A stretch of DNA of 64,000 nt from Pseudomonas sp. N40(2020) (lineage in GTDB: Bacteria; Pseudomonadota; Gammaproteobacteria; Pseudomonadales; Pseudomonadaceae). A program made the position numbers and the translations under genes. This document shows positions 1 to 10,060 of this stretch, in pieces (within the stretch, counting starts at the first letter, position 1; each line of letters begins with the position of its first letter). The DNA lies in the NCBI RefSeq assembly GCF_014472415.1, contig NZ_JACSZV010000001.1:186001-250000 (forward strand), read 5' to 3'. The notes under the pieces are model-generated. The model was given only the letters and a program-made list of their open reading frames with translations. It did no database searches and was not told the DNA's origin.

Positions 1-2
1 CG

Positions 3-2636
3 AACGCCACTGACGGTACAAAATTCGGCTTTGCCGCCAACCTTGATCGTGTCGGTTTTGATGCCTATCACGGCGCCCCTGCGGCGCGAAATGTCAGCGG
101 CAGCCTCAGCGGTAATCTCGATGGTGGCGAGTTGCGCATGGACAGCAAGGATTTTGTCCTGCACCTCGATCCGATCTTCGCCAAGCCCTGGCAATACATT
201 CAGGCCAACGCACGGCTCACCTGGAAACTGGATAAAGACGGCTTCACCCTGATCGCGCCTTACCTGAAGGTACTGGGCGAGGAGGGCAAGATTGCCGGCG
301 ACTTCCTCATTCGCCTGCATTTCGATCACAGCCAGGAAGACTACATGGACTTGCGGGTCGGTCTTGTCGATGGCGACGGCCGCTACACCGCCAAATATTT
401 GCCCGAAGTGCTGAGCCCGGCGCTCGACGAATGGCTGCGCACCGCGATTCTCAAAGGCGCGGTGGATCAGGGCTTCTTCCAGTACCAAGGTTCGCTGAGC
501 AAAAATGCCGGCGAGGCCGACCGCAGCATCAGCCTGTTCTTCAAGGTGCATGACGCCGAACTGGCCTTCCAGCCGGGCTGGCCGCATGTGAGCAAGGTCA
601 GTGGTGACGTGTTCATCGAAGACAGCGGCGTGCGGATCTGGGCCAGCAAGGGCCAGTTGCTCGATACGCAGGTCAGTGATGTTTTCGTCAATATTCCCCA
701 TGTTCCGTCGGGTCAGAACCCCCATATGTTTCTCGACGGCGCATTTGCCGGTGGTCTGGGTGACGGGCTGAAGATCCTGCAGGAAGCACCGATCGGCACC
801 GCCGACACCTTCGCCGGCTGGGAAGGCTCGGGCGATCTGCAAGGCAAGCTGAAACTGGATATTCCGCTGGCCAAGGGAGACCAGCCGAAAATTCTCGTCG
901 ACTTTAAAACCGCCAATGCGCGGCTGAAACTGGCCGAACCGAAACTGGAGCTGACGCAACTCAAGGGCGACTTCCGTTTCGACAGCGCCAAGGGGCTCAG
1001 CGGGCAGAACATCGCAGCTCGGGCGTTCGACAAACCGGTCACCGCGCAAATCTTTGCCGATGGCAGCCCCGGTAAGCTCAGAACCCGAGTGGCCGCTTCG
1101 GGACAGGTAGAGGTCAAGAAACTCACTGACTGGCTCGGCGTGACTCAGCCGTTACCGGTGACCGGGACGATTCCCTATCAGCTGCAACTGAACCTCGACG
1201 GCGCCGACAGCCAGTTGATGGTCAGCTCCAACCTCAAAGGGGTGACCGTCGACCTGCCCGCACCGTTCGGTATGGCGGCCGATGTCGGTCGCGACACGGT
1301 CTTCCGCATGACTCTGCAAGGGCAGGAGCGGCGTTACTGGGTCAATTACGATCAACTGGCCAATTTCACCTTTGCCGCACCACCGACGAATTTCGCTGAC
1401 GGGCGCGGCGAGTTGTTTCTCGGTGCAGGCGAAGCTGTGCTGCCGGGCGCCAAGGGCTTGCGTATTCGCGGCGTGCTGTCGGAGCTGGACGTTGCGCCGT
1501 GGCAGGAACTGGTCAACAAATATGCCGGACAGGACCCGGGCGGCAGTGCCAAGCAACTGTTGAGCAGTGCTGACTTCAAGATCGGCAAGCTCACGGCGTT
1601 CGGCACCACGCTGGATCAGGCCTCGGTTCAGGTCAATCGCAAGCCGGGGGCGTGGAATCTGGCGCTCGACAGTCAACAGGCCAAAGGCACTGCCAGCCTT
1701 CCGGACGCGAAAAGCACACCGCTTGCGGTGAATCTGCAATACGTGCGACTGCCGGCGCCGGACCCGACGGTACAGGCCGACGAAAATTCACCAGACCCTT
1801 TGGCGTCAGTGGATCCATCGAAAATTCCGGCGCTGGATATCACCATCAATCAACTGTTCCTCGGCCAGGATCTGGTCGGTGGCTGGTCGCTCAAAGTGCG
1901 CCCGACCGCCAAAGGCATCGCCCTGAACAACCTCGACATGGGCCTCAAAGGCATTCTGTTGCAGGGCAACGGCGGCTGGGAAGGCGCGCCGGGGTCGACC
2001 AGCAGCTGGTTCAAGGGCCGGATTGGCGGCAAGAATCTGGCCGACGTGCTCAAGGGCTGGGGCTTTGCGCCGAGCGTGACCAGTGAAGAGTTCCATATGG
2101 ACGTCGATGGCCGCTGGCCGGGTTCGCCGGCATGGCTGGCGACCAAACGCTTCTCCGGCACACTCGATGCGTCGCTGAACAAGGGCCAGTTTGTCGAAGT
2201 CGAGGGCGGTGCGCAGGCACTGCGGGTGTTTGGGCTGCTGAACTTCAACTCCATCGGCCGCCGTTTGCGTCTGGATTTCTCCGACCTCTTCGGCAAAGGC
2301 TTGAGCTACGACCGGGTCAAGGGACTGCTGGTTGCCAGCAACGGTGTGTATGTCACACGGGAACCGATTCGCCTGACCGGGCCGTCGAGCAACCTCGAAC
2401 TGAACGGTACGCTGGATCTGGTCGGTGATCAGGTCGATGCCAAATTGCTGGTGACCTTGCCGGTGACCAATAACCTGCCGATTGCCGCGCTGATCGTCGG
2501 TGCCCCGGCGGTCGGCGGTGCGCTGTTCCTCATCGACAAGCTGATCGGTGACCGTGTGGCACGTTTTGCCAGTGTGAAATACACCGTCAAAGGCCCGTGG
2601 AAAGAACCGAAAATCACGTTCGACAAGCCTTTTTGA
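3..2636 (+). CDS. yhdP: YhdP-family AsmA-like envelope protein (5' partial)
   Basis: The reading frame is open from the first bases of the window, so only the last 877 residues are visible; the family is usually about 1,270 residues long. YhdP proteins are inner-membrane-anchored AsmA-like bridges spanning the periplasm, linked in E. coli (with TamB and YdbH) to phospholipid transport to the outer membrane. The visible part has the family's long alternating beta-rich pattern and a conserved C-terminus with a hydrophobic stretch near residues 775-800 of the visible part, before a final VKGPWKEPKITF segment. It lies just upstream of a nitrilase-family gene and tldD, as in P. aeruginosa (PA4476 region). 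The identification rests on recognised family sequence and conserved gene order; no start can be assigned. Confidence 0.9.
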   Translation, partial: NATDGTKFGFAANLDRVGFDAYHGAPAARNVSGSLSGNLDGGELRMDSKDFVLHLDPIFAKPWQYIQANARLTWKLDKDGFTLIAPYLKVLGEEGKIAGDFLIRLHFDHSQEDYMDLRVGLVDGDGRYTAKYLPEVLSPALDEWLRTAILKGAVDQGFFQYQGSLSKNAGEADRSISLFFKVHDAELAFQPGWPHVSKVSGDVFIEDSGVRIWASKGQLLDTQVSDVFVNIPHVPSGQNPHMFLDGAFAGGLGDGLKILQEAPIGTADTFAGWEGSGDLQGKLKLDIPLAKGDQPKILVDFKTANARLKLAEPKLELTQLKGDFRFDSAKGLSGQNIAARAFDKPVTAQIFADGSPGKLRTRVAASGQVEVKKLTDWLGVTQPLPVTGTIPYQLQLNLDGADSQLMVSSNLKGVTVDLPAPFGMAADVGRDTVFRMTLQGQERRYWVNYDQLANFTFAAPPTNFADGRGELFLGAGEAVLPGAKGLRIRGVLSELDVAPWQELVNKYAGQDPGGSAKQLLSSADFKIGKLTAFGTTLDQASVQVNRKPGAWNLALDSQQAKGTASLPDAKSTPLAVNLQYVRLPAPDPTVQADENSPDPLASVDPSKIPALDITINQLFLGQDLVGGWSLKVRPTAKGIALNNLDMGLKGILLQGNGGWEGAPGSTSSWFKGRIGGKNLADVLKGWGFAPSVTSEEFHMDVDGRWPGSPAWLATKRFSGTLDASLNKGQFVEVEGGAQALRVFGLLNFNSIGRRLRLDFSDLFGKGLSYDRVKGLLVASNGVYVTREPIRLTGPSSNLELNGTLDLVGDQVDAKLLVTLPVTNNLPIAALIVGAPAVGGALFLIDKLIGDRVARFASVKYTVKGPWKEPKITFDKPF

Positions 2637-2694
2637 ACAGCCAGGCCTTGAGACGATGGAGTAGCATGGCCGCATATGTCTTGCGGAGTTCGCC

Positions 2695-3555
2695 ATGTCT
2701 TTAGCGGTCATTCAAATGGTCAGCCAGAGTGACGTGCTGGCCAATCTGGCTCAGGCCCGGCGCTTGCTCGAACAGGCTGCGGCCGGTGGCGCGAAGCTGG
2801 CCGTGTTGCCGGAAAACTTCGCTGCCATGGGCCGTCGCGACATCCCTGACATCGGTCGCGCTGAAGCATTGGGCGAAGGTCCGATTCTGCCATGGTTGAA
2901 ACAGACGGCCCGCGACCTCAGGTTATGGATAGTCGCCGGCACGTTGCCGCTACCACCCATCGATCAACCGACGGCCAAGTCGCATGCATGCTCGCTGCTG
3001 ATCAACGATCAGGGCGAAACCGTTGCTCGGTATGACAAGCTGCACCTGTTTGATGTGGATGTGGCGGACAATCGCGGGCGTTACCGCGAATCCGATGACT
3101 ATGCTTATGGCGGTGGTGTGGTGGTTGCGGATACACCGGTCGGCAAAGTCGGTCTGACCGTGTGTTATGACCTGCGCTTTCCGGAGCTGTACAGCGAATT
3201 GCGTGCCGCCGGTGCCGAGTTGATTACGGCACCTTCAGCCTTTACCGCGGTGACCGGCGCGGCGCATTGGGATGTGCTGATTCGCGCGCGGGCCATCGAG
3301 ACTCAGTGTTACGTGTTGGCGGCAGCACAGGGCGGGATCCATCCGGGACCGCGGGAAACCTTCGGGCATGCGGCGATCGTCGACCCGTGGGGGCGTGTGC
3401 TGGCGCATCAGGATCAAGGCGAAGCGGTGCTGTTGGCCGAACGCGATAGCGATGAACAGGCGTCCATCAGGGCGCGAATGCCGGTGACGCGTCATCGGCG
3501 GTTTTTTTCGCAGGGCGCACTGCGACCTGCTTCAGAACATGAATTTAAGGCCTAA
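2695..3555 (+). CDS. Carbon-nitrogen hydrolase (nitrilase superfamily)
   Basis: 286 residues, the usual size for a single-domain Nit/omega-amidase-type hydrolase. The catalytic Glu-Lys-Cys triad is recognisable: E40 in LPENF, K115 in YDKLHLFD and C157 in TVCYDLRFPELY. Such enzymes hydrolyse small amides; the Nit1/YbeM branch removes deaminated glutathione, a metabolite-repair job that is plausible here but not proved. The start at 2695 follows yhdP by 58 bases, and the gene ends 3 bases before tldD, so it is probably cotranscribed with tldD. Cytoplasmic, with no signal peptide. Substrate specificity cannot be read from the sequence. Confidence 0.88.
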   Translation: MSLAVIQMVSQSDVLANLAQARRLLEQAAAGGAKLAVLPENFAAMGRRDIPDIGRAEALGEGPILPWLKQTARDLRLWIVAGTLPLPPIDQPTAKSHACSLLINDQGETVARYDKLHLFDVDVADNRGRYRESDDYAYGGGVVVADTPVGKVGLTVCYDLRFPELYSELRAAGAELITAPSAFTAVTGAAHWDVLIRARAIETQCYVLAAAQGGIHPGPRETFGHAAIVDPWGRVLAHQDQGEAVLLAERDSDEQASIRARMPVTRHRRFFSQGALRPASEHEFKA

Positions 3556-3558
3556 ACC

Positions 3559-5001
3559 ATGAGCGAGTTGTTGTCCTCAGTCAGTGATCACCTTTTGGCG
3601 CCCGGCGGCGTGACGATCGAGAGCCTGCAAGGCGTGCTCGGCGATCTGGCCGGCCCGGGCATCGATGCCGCCGATCTGTATTTCCAGGGTCAGATTTCCG
3701 AGTCCTGGGCGCTGGAAGACGGCATCGTCAAGGAAGGCAGCTTTAACCTCGATCAGGGTGTCGGCGTGCGTGCGCAGTCCGGTGAGAAAACCGGTTTCGC
3801 CTACAGCAACGCAATCACTCTCGAAGCCCTCGGCGCTGCGGCGCGTGCAGCACGCTCGATTTCCCGTGCCGGGCAAAATGGCACGGTGCAGGCGTTCTCC
3901 ACACAAGACGTCGCCCAGCTGTATGCGCCGGACAATCCACTGGAAGTCCTGACGCGTGCCGAGAAAGTCGAACTGCTCAAGCGCATCGACGTCGCCACTC
4001 GCGCCCTCGATCCGCGCATCCAGCAAGTCAGCGTGAGCATGGCCGGGGTCTGGGAGCGGATTCTGGTGGCGTCCACCGACGGCGGACTGGCGGCGGATGT
4101 CAGGCCACTGGTGCGCTTCAACGTCAGCGTCATCGTTGAGCAGAATGGTCGTCGCGAGCGCGGCGGCCATGGCGGCGGCGGGCGTACCGACTACCGTTAT
4201 TTCCTCGCTGAAGACCGTGCCATGGGCTATGCCCGTGAAGCGCTGCGTCAGGCGCTGGTGAATCTGGAAGCCATTCCGGCACCGGCCGGTACTTTGCCGG
4301 TGGTGTTGGGTTCGGGCTGGTCTGGCGTACTGCTGCACGAAGCAGTCGGCCACGGTCTGGAAGGCGACTTCAACCGCAAGGGCAGTTCGGCCTACAGCGG
4401 GCGCATGGGCGAGATGGTCGCCTCGAAACTCTGCACCATTGTCGATGACGGCACCCTGAGCGGGCGTCGTGGATCGCTGAGTGTCGACGACGAAGGCACC
4501 CCGACCGAATGCACCACGCTGATCGAAAACGGCGTACTCAAGGGCTACATGCAGGACAAGCTCAACGCGCGCCTGATGGGCGTCGCCCGTACCGGCAACG
4601 GTCGTCGTGAATCCTATGCGCATCTGCCGATGCCACGGATGACCAACACCTACATGCTCGGCGGCGAAAGCGATCCGGCGGAAATCATCGCTTCGGTGAA
4701 GAAAGGCATCTACTGCGCCAACCTTGGCGGCGGTCAGGTCGACATCACCAGCGGTAAGTTCGTGTTCTCCACCAGTGAGGCTTATTTGATCGAGGACGGC
4801 AAGATCACCGCGCCGGTCAAAGGCGCGACGTTGATCGGCAACGGTCCCGAGGCGATGAGCCGGGTGTCGATGGTCGGTAACGATCTGGCGCTGGACAGCG
4901 GTGTGGGGACGTGTGGCAAGGATGGGCAGTCGGTGCCGGTGGGTGTTGGCCAGCCGACGCTGAAAATCGATGCGATCACCGTGGGTGGCACTGGCGCATA
5001 A
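3559..5001 (+). CDS. tldD: Metalloprotease TldD
   Basis: 480 residues, the normal length for TldD. The zinc-binding HExxxH motif is present as HEAVGH at residues 260-265, followed by the family-typical Gly-rich stretch [14 protein letters not shown]. TldD and TldE (PmbA, encoded at 5686-7032) form a heterodimeric protease that in E. coli processes microcin B17 and degrades the antitoxin CcdA; TldD carries the active site. The gene is 3 bases downstream of the nitrilase-family gene and converges on darP, an arrangement conserved in pseudomonads. Confidence 0.97.
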   Translation: MSELLSSVSDHLLAPGGVTIESLQGVLGDLAGPGIDAADLYFQGQISESWALEDGIVKEGSFNLDQGVGVRAQSGEKTGFAYSNAITLEALGAAARAARSISRAGQNGTVQAFSTQDVAQLYAPDNPLEVLTRAEKVELLKRIDVATRALDPRIQQVSVSMAGVWERILVASTDGGLAADVRPLVRFNVSVIVEQNGRRERGGHGGGGRTDYRYFLAEDRAMGYAREALRQALVNLEAIPAPAGTLPVVLGSGWSGVLLHEAVGHGLEGDFNRKGSSAYSGRMGEMVASKLCTIVDDGTLSGRRGSLSVDDEGTPTECTTLIENGVLKGYMQDKLNARLMGVARTGNGRRESYAHLPMPRMTNTYMLGGESDPAEIIASVKKGIYCANLGGGQVDITSGKFVFSTSEAYLIEDGKITAPVKGATLIGNGPEAMSRVSMVGNDLALDSGVGTCGKDGQSVPVGVGQPTLKIDAITVGGTGA

Positions 5002-5052
5002 GATGAGGTGGAGCTGCGGGTGGCGCACAGGGCGACCACCCGATGACGATTA

Positions 5053-5577
5053 TCAACGCAGACCGCGTTGAGTCTCGTCCAGCTCACGGATGTACTTGAA
5101 GATCTTGCGGCTCGATGCAGGAGGTTTGTTTTGCGCAACCTCATGCTGGGCCTGACGGATCAGGGAACGCAATTGCTGGCGATCGGCGTCCGGGTACTCG
5201 ACGACGAATTTCTCCAGCACGGCATCGTCGCCCGCGATCAGGCGATCACGCCAGCGTTCGAGATTGTGGAAACGCTCGTTGTACTGGCGAGTCGAGGCAT
5301 CCAGTTGATCGAGCAGCGTCAGAATCGCGTCAGTGTCCTGATCGCGCATCAGCTTGCCGATGAACTGCAAGTGCCGTTTACGCGCGATGTTCGCGGTGTG
5401 CTTGGGCGCATCGGCCAAGGCACGGCGCATCGCGTCGGTCAGCGGCAGTTTTGCGATCAAGTCAGGCTTGAGTGTTGTAAGGCGCTCGCCGAGGTCAACC
5501 AGAGCATGCAGCTCGCGTTTGACCTGAGATTTGCTTTTTTCTCCCGTATCGAGGGAGTCGTCGTAAGAATCAACCAT
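5053..5577 (-). CDS. darP: Ribosome biogenesis factor DarP (YjgA, DUF615)
   Basis: 174 residues from the ATG at 5577 (MVDSYDD...), the typical length; the open frame extends further upstream but that part has no family resemblance. DarP (dual-action ribosome-maturation protein, formerly YjgA) associates with late 50S precursors and helps peptidyl-transferase-centre maturation. The sequence is helical and charged with the family's C-terminal [11 protein letters not shown] segment. The gene is transcribed leftward between tldD and pmbA, an arrangement seen widely in gamma-proteobacteria. Confidence 0.95.
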   Translation of the reverse strand: MVDSYDDSLDTGEKSKSQVKRELHALVDLGERLTTLKPDLIAKLPLTDAMRRALADAPKHTANIARKRHLQFIGKLMRDQDTDAILTLLDQLDASTRQYNERFHNLERWRDRLIAGDDAVLEKFVVEYPDADRQQLRSLIRQAQHEVAQNKPPASSRKIFKYIRELDETQRGLR

Positions 5578-5685
5578 GGTGGCAGTCCGCAAAGAAACGC
5601 CGCCATGATAACCAGTCGGGGGCCGCTTGTCCGGCCCGGTCGCTCGATGACCCCAGCCGAAAGCAGAATTTGAGTGGAGATGAGC

Positions 5686-7032
5686 ATGAGTGCAGTTCAA
5701 AGCGTCGGCCCGCAGGCATTGCCGGCACTGCAGGAACAAGTCGAGCAGATCATCGCCGAAGCCAAGCGTCAGGGCGCCAGTGCCTGCGAAGTCGCGGTGT
5801 CGCTGGAGCAGGGGCTGTCCACATCGGTACGTCAGCGCGAGGTCGAAACCGTCGAGTTCAACCGCGATCAGGGCTTTGGCATCACGCTATATGTCGGCCA
5901 GCGCAAAGGCTCGGCCAGCACGTCCGCCACCGGGCCTGATGCGATTCGCGAAACGGTCGCCGCTGCACTGGCCATCGCCAAGCACACGTCCGAAGACGAA
6001 GCCTCGGGCTTGGCCGATGCAGCCCTGATGGCCAAGGATCAGCAGGATTTCGATCTGTTCCACGAATGGGATATCACCCCGGAGCAGGCCATCGAGAAGG
6101 CATTGCTCTGCGAAGCAGCGGCGTTTGATGCCGATGCACGAATCAAGAACGCTGACGGCACTACGCTCAGCACCCATCAGGGTTGCCGCGTTTACGGCAA
6201 CAGCCACGGTTTTATTGGTGGCTATGCGTCGACCCGGCACAGCCTGAGCTGCGTGATGATCGCCGAGGCTAATGGCCAGATGCAGCGTGATTACTGGTAC
6301 GACGTGAACCGTCAGGGCACTTTGCTCGCTGACCCGGTGAGCATTGGCCAACGTGCTGCGCAACGGGCGGCGAGCCGTCTGGGCGCACGTCCGGTGCCGA
6401 CTTGCGAAGTCCCGGTGCTGTTTTCTGCAGAACTGGCGGGTGGGTTGTTCGGCAGCTTCCTGTCGGCGGTTTCCGGCGGAAGTCTTTATCGCAAATCGTC
6501 TTTCCTGGAAGGTACGCTGGGGCAGAAACTGTTCCCGGAATGGCTGACCATCGACGAGCGTCCGCACCTGATGCGAGCTATGGGCAGTGCTTCTTATGAC
6601 GGTGATGGCCTGGCAACTTACGCCAAACCGTTCGTCGAAAAAGGTGAGCTGGTGTCGTACATCCTCGGCACTTACTCGGGGCGCAAACTCGGCATGCCGA
6701 GCACCGCCAACGCCGGCGGCGTGCACAACCTGTTTGTCACCCATGGCGATGAAGACCAGGCTGCATTGCTGCGTCGCATGGGTCGTGGGCTGTTGGTCAC
6801 TGAGTTGATGGGCCATGGTTTGAACATGGTCACTGGTGACTATTCTCGCGGGGCGGCGGGTTTCTGGGTCGAGAACGGCGAGATCCAGTTCGCGGTGCAG
6901 GAAGTGACCATCGCCGGCAATATGCGCGACATGTTCAAGCAGATTGTCGCCGTGGGCAATGATCTGGAGTTGCGCAGCAATATCCGCACCGGTTCGGTGT
7001 TGATCGAACGGATGACGGTTGCGGGCAGCTAA
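5686..7032 (+). CDS. pmbA: Metalloprotease subunit PmbA/TldE
   Basis: 448 residues from the ATG at 5686, chosen because GGAG at 5676-5679 is correctly spaced; an in-frame ATG at 5680 and a GTG at 5674 are alternatives. PmbA (TldE) is the non-catalytic partner of TldD and lacks HExxxH. Family features include the N-terminal strand-rich domain and the C-terminal [19 protein letters not shown] segment with its conserved Gly residues. Together with tldD it would supply the TldD/E protease that degrades unfolded peptides and matures some modified peptides. A strong intrinsic terminator follows. Confidence 0.96.
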   Translation: MSAVQSVGPQALPALQEQVEQIIAEAKRQGASACEVAVSLEQGLSTSVRQREVETVEFNRDQGFGITLYVGQRKGSASTSATGPDAIRETVAAALAIAKHTSEDEASGLADAALMAKDQQDFDLFHEWDITPEQAIEKALLCEAAAFDADARIKNADGTTLSTHQGCRVYGNSHGFIGGYASTRHSLSCVMIAEANGQMQRDYWYDVNRQGTLLADPVSIGQRAAQRAASRLGARPVPTCEVPVLFSAELAGGLFGSFLSAVSGGSLYRKSSFLEGTLGQKLFPEWLTIDERPHLMRAMGSASYDGDGLATYAKPFVEKGELVSYILGTYSGRKLGMPSTANAGGVHNLFVTHGDEDQAALLRRMGRGLLVTELMGHGLNMVTGDYSRGAAGFWVENGEIQFAVQEVTIAGNMRDMFKQIVAVGNDLELRSNIRTGSVLIERMTVAGS

Positions 7033-7050
7033 ACCCAGTCCCGTAACACC

Positions 7051-7088
7051 AAAAGGCGCGCCATCCGATCGGGTGGCGCGCCTTTTTT
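7051..7088 (+). terminator. Rho-independent terminator after pmbA
   Basis: A GC-rich inverted repeat (GGCGCGCCA ... TGGCGCGCC) with a 10-base loop runs directly into TTTTTT. It separates pmbA from the iron-starvation operon. Confidence 0.92.
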
Positions 7089-7130
7089 ATGCCTGCCACA
7101 ACGATGGCTCCTAAAAAAGGCACTCTTGTT

Positions 7131-7165
7131 TTGGTTCTCATTATCATCTAATAATAAATCTCATC
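7131..7165 (-). promoter_or_regulatory. Putative Fur box upstream of fagA-fumC-orfX-sodA
   Basis: Read on the minus strand this stretch contains TTATTATTAGATGATAATGA, including TGATAATGA, which matches the left half of the Fur consensus GATAATGATAATCATTATC; the second half is degenerate. It sits about 20-55 bases upstream of the fagA start. The homologous P. aeruginosa operon is known to be repressed by Fur with iron, which supports the reading. The exact edges and the promoter elements are inferred. Confidence 0.65.
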
Positions 7166-7184
7166 TCCGAACGAGTCCCGGATC

Positions 7185-7592
7185 ATGAGTTCTGCCTTGC
7201 ATGAGCAGCCGTACCTCGAAAACTGGCGCTGGATGAGTCGCCAGATCCGTTGCGCGATGGATCCCGACGAACCGCGTCTGATCGAACACTATCTGGCCGA
7301 AGGCCGGTATCTGGCCTGCTGTACCGCAACTTCCCCGTGGACTATCGCTGAAACCTCGTTCCGTCTGCTGCTCGACACGGCCACCGACATCGCCTTGCCG
7401 TGGCACTGGCGCAACCTCTGCCTCGATCAAGCCTGGCGCCCGTTGCGTGAAATGGAGCGCCTGTCGCTGTGCAATTGCCGGCTCAAACGCTGGCAGCGTT
7501 ACACCTGGCAACTGGCGACCTGCGAGTTGCAACCCTCGATTCCTCTCATTGAACTGGTGCAAGGATTTACTGATGACCAAGACTCGTATTGA
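7185..7592 (+). CDS. fagA: FagA-like Fur-associated protein
   Basis: 135 residues, Trp- and Arg-rich, with no recognised catalytic motif. It occupies the place of fagA (Fur-associated gene) of P. aeruginosa, first gene of the fagA-fumC-orfX-sodA operon, and matches it in size. Its function is unknown; the context says it is made when iron is scarce. Its last 20 bases overlap the start of fumC in another frame, suggesting translational coupling. The start at 7185 is the first ATG after the Fur-box-like site. Confidence 0.82.
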   Translation: MSSALHEQPYLENWRWMSRQIRCAMDPDEPRLIEHYLAEGRYLACCTATSPWTIAETSFRLLLDTATDIALPWHWRNLCLDQAWRPLREMERLSLCNCRLKRWQRYTWQLATCELQPSIPLIELVQGFTDDQDSY

Positions 7593-8949
7593 GCGCGACA
7601 GCATGGGCGAACTGCAGGTGCCGGTGGACGCTCTCTACGGCGCGCAGACCCAGCGCGCAGTGGATAACTTCCCGATCAGCGGCAAGCCGATGCCGGCGCA
7701 ATTCATCCGCGCGCTGATTTTGGCCAAAGCCGCCGCCGCCCGGGCCAACGTCGAACTCAACCAGATCAGTGCCGCCCAGGGCAAAGCCATCAGCGACGCC
7801 GCCCAAGGCCTGCTCGAAGGCGACTTCATGAAGCATTTCCCTGTGGATATCTTCCAGACCGGGTCCGGCACCAGCTCCAACATGAACGCCAATGAAGTGA
7901 TCGCCACGTTGGCCAGCCGTCTTCTCGATGAGCCAGTCAATCCGAACGATCACGTCAACTGCGGGCAGAGCAGCAACGACATCATCCCGACCACCATCCA
8001 CGTCAGCGCCGCGCTGGCGTTGCACGAACAACTGCTGCCGGCGCTGCTGCACTTGGTGCAAGTCATCGAGCACAAAGCTGAGCAAGTGCATCACCACGTC
8101 AAAACCGGGCGCACGCATTTGATGGACGCGATGCCTGTGCGCATGAGCCAGGTACTCAATGGTTGGGCGCAACAACTCAAGGCCAACATCGGTCATCTGC
8201 AAGACCTGTTGCCAAGCCTGCAATCCCTGGCGCAGGGCGGCACGGCGGTGGGTACTGGCATCAATGCGCATCCTGAATTCGCCGCGCGTTTCAGCCGCCA
8301 GTTGAGCCAACTCACCAACGTGCAGTTCACCCAAGGCAAAGACCTGTTCGCGCTGATCGGCTCGCAGGACACCGCCGTCGCCGTCTCCGGGCAACTCAAG
8401 GCGACCGCTGTGTCGCTGATGAAAATTGCCAACGATCTGCGCTGGATGAACTCCGGCCCGCTCGCCGGCCTCGGTGAAATCGAACTTGAAGCTCTGCAAC
8501 CGGGCTCCTCGATCATGCCGGGCAAGGTGAATCCGGTGATCCCGGAAGCCACCGCCATGGTTGCAGCCCAAGTGATCGGCAACGATTCGGTGATCACCAT
8601 CGCCGGCCAGTCGGGCAACTTCGAACTCAACGTGATGCTGCCAATCATCGCTCAGAACCTGCTGAGCAGCATCGAACTGCTGGCCAACTCCAGCCGCCTG
8701 TTGGGCGACAAGGCCATCGCCAGCTTTAAGGTCAATGAGTCGCGGCTCAAGGAAGCGCTGTCGCGTAACCCGATTCTGGTCACCGCGCTCAATCCGATCA
8801 TCGGGTATCAAAAAGCCGCCGAAATTGCCAAGCAGGCCTACAAGCAGGGTCGCCCGGTGATCGACGTCGCCTTGGAACACACCGACCTGTCGCGCAGCCA
8901 ACTGGAAGAGTTGCTCAACCCCGAGAAACTCACCGCCGGCGGCGTGTAA
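7573..8949 (+). CDS. fumC: Class II fumarate hydratase FumC
   Basis: 458 residues from the ATG at 7573 (MTKTRIERDSMGEL), inside the 3' end of fagA; the open frame extends upstream without fumarase similarity. Interconverts fumarate and malate in the TCA cycle as a homotetramer that needs no iron-sulfur cluster. The superfamily signature is present as GSSIMPGKVNP (about residue 313), with the HVNCGQSSND and KTGRTHLMDA motifs. Placing an iron-free fumarase in a Fur-linked operon lets it replace the Fe-S class I enzyme when iron is limiting. Confidence 0.97.
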   Translation: MTKTRIERDSMGELQVPVDALYGAQTQRAVDNFPISGKPMPAQFIRALILAKAAAARANVELNQISAAQGKAISDAAQGLLEGDFMKHFPVDIFQTGSGTSSNMNANEVIATLASRLLDEPVNPNDHVNCGQSSNDIIPTTIHVSAALALHEQLLPALLHLVQVIEHKAEQVHHHVKTGRTHLMDAMPVRMSQVLNGWAQQLKANIGHLQDLLPSLQSLAQGGTAVGTGINAHPEFAARFSRQLSQLTNVQFTQGKDLFALIGSQDTAVAVSGQLKATAVSLMKIANDLRWMNSGPLAGLGEIELEALQPGSSIMPGKVNPVIPEATAMVAAQVIGNDSVITIAGQSGNFELNVMLPIIAQNLLSSIELLANSSRLLGDKAIASFKVNESRLKEALSRNPILVTALNPIIGYQKAAEIAKQAYKQGRPVIDVALEHTDLSRSQLEELLNPEKLTAGGV

Positions 8950-8976
8950 TCACCGCAACCGCTTTGGAGGTTCACC

Positions 8977-9417
8977 ATGGAGCACTGGAAACGCACGATC
9001 GAACGGGCCAATCGCTGCTTCATGCTGGGAGAGCTGATTGACGCCCGTGAGGCTTACCTGCAAGCCCTGGCCCTGGCGCAAGTCTTGTTCGAACGCTGGG
9101 CAGATGCCGACGAAGCGGTGGCGGCCTGTGTCATCTCCCATCACAACCTGGCGGATCTGCACCTGTGCCTGAATCAGCCGGAGGAAAGCGCCGAGTATCT
9201 CTGCGCCATTCACCAGCGGTTGTTGCAGACCATGCAGGACGAGCGTTTACGCTTGGCCCTGCGCGAAGCAGCGTTGCGCCAAAGCAGCAAGACCTACGTC
9301 GAGTTATTGAATTTCATCAGCGAGCACGGCGAATACCCGCGCACTCAGCGCCTGCTGCACCCGGATACCGGCAATGCGCGCCGCGCGCCTGCCCCACATC
9401 ATCATGGAGTCCACTGA
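8977..9417 (+). CDS. OrfX-like protein of the fumC-sodA operon
   Basis: 146 residues, largely helical, with an arrangement resembling a short TPR-like bundle (repeated Ala/Leu-rich helices over residues 1-115). It corresponds to orfX (PA4469) between fumC and sodA in P. aeruginosa. GGAGG at 8966-8970 supports the ATG at 8977. The stop codon is separated from the sodA ATG by one base, so the two are probably coupled. Function is unknown; the position suggests a role under iron limitation or oxidative stress. Confidence 0.85.
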   Translation: MEHWKRTIERANRCFMLGELIDAREAYLQALALAQVLFERWADADEAVAACVISHHNLADLHLCLNQPEESAEYLCAIHQRLLQTMQDERLRLALREAALRQSSKTYVELLNFISEHGEYPRTQRLLHPDTGNARRAPAPHHHGVH

Positions 9418-9418
9418 A

Positions 9419-10030
9419 ATGGCTTTTACCTTGCCTGCCTTGCCCTACGCCTACAACGCCCTGGAACCGCACATTGATGCGCAGACCATGGAAATCCACT
9501 ACACCAAGCATCACCAGACGTACATCAACAACCTTAACGCGGCAGTCGAAGGCACCGAATATGCCGAGTGGCCGATAGAAAAACTGGTGGCCAGCGTCCA
9601 GCAATTGCCGGAAAAACTCCGTGCGGCGGTGATCAATCAGGGCGGCGGTCACGCCAACCATTCGCTGTTCTGGGAAGTCATGGTGCCAAGTGGCGGCGGC
9701 AAGCCGGACGGTGCGCTGGCCAAGGCCATCGATGAACAATTGGGTGGTCTCGACAGTTTCAAAGAGGCATTCACCAAAGCTGCACTGACCCGTTTCGGCA
9801 GCGGTTGGGCGTGGCTCAGCGTGACCCCGGAGAAGACGCTGGTTGTGGAAAGCAGCGGCAATCAGGACAGCCCGCTGATGAGTGGCAACACGCCGATTCT
9901 CGGTCTGGATGTGTGGGAACACGCCTACTACCTGCGCTACCAGAACCGCCGCCCGGAATACATCAATGCGTTCTACAACGTGATTAATTGGCCTGAAGTT
10001 GCTGCGCGTTATCACGCCGCACTGGTTTAA
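9419..10030 (+). CDS. sodA: Manganese superoxide dismutase
   Basis: 203 residues from the ATG at 9419, one base after the orfX stop. Dismutates superoxide to hydrogen peroxide and oxygen in the cytoplasm. Metal ligands are recognisable: the first His in the KHHQTY region, His in [10 protein letters not shown], and Asp and His of the C-terminal [12 protein letters not shown] signature. The GGHANHS form and operon position (equivalent to PA4468 sodM) point to the Mn enzyme, expressed when iron is scarce, rather than FeSOD. Confidence 0.97.
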   Translation: MAFTLPALPYAYNALEPHIDAQTMEIHYTKHHQTYINNLNAAVEGTEYAEWPIEKLVASVQQLPEKLRAAVINQGGGHANHSLFWEVMVPSGGGKPDGALAKAIDEQLGGLDSFKEAFTKAALTRFGSGWAWLSVTPEKTLVVESSGNQDSPLMSGNTPILGLDVWEHAYYLRYQNRRPEYINAFYNVINWPEVAARYHAALV

Positions 10031-10060
10031 GTTTTCTATAAAAACAATCCAAGGCTGACT

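Noticed and set aside
3577..5028. A 483-codon open frame antisense to tldD
   Set aside because: TldD on the other strand has its zinc motif and full length; the antisense frame has no recognisable domain.
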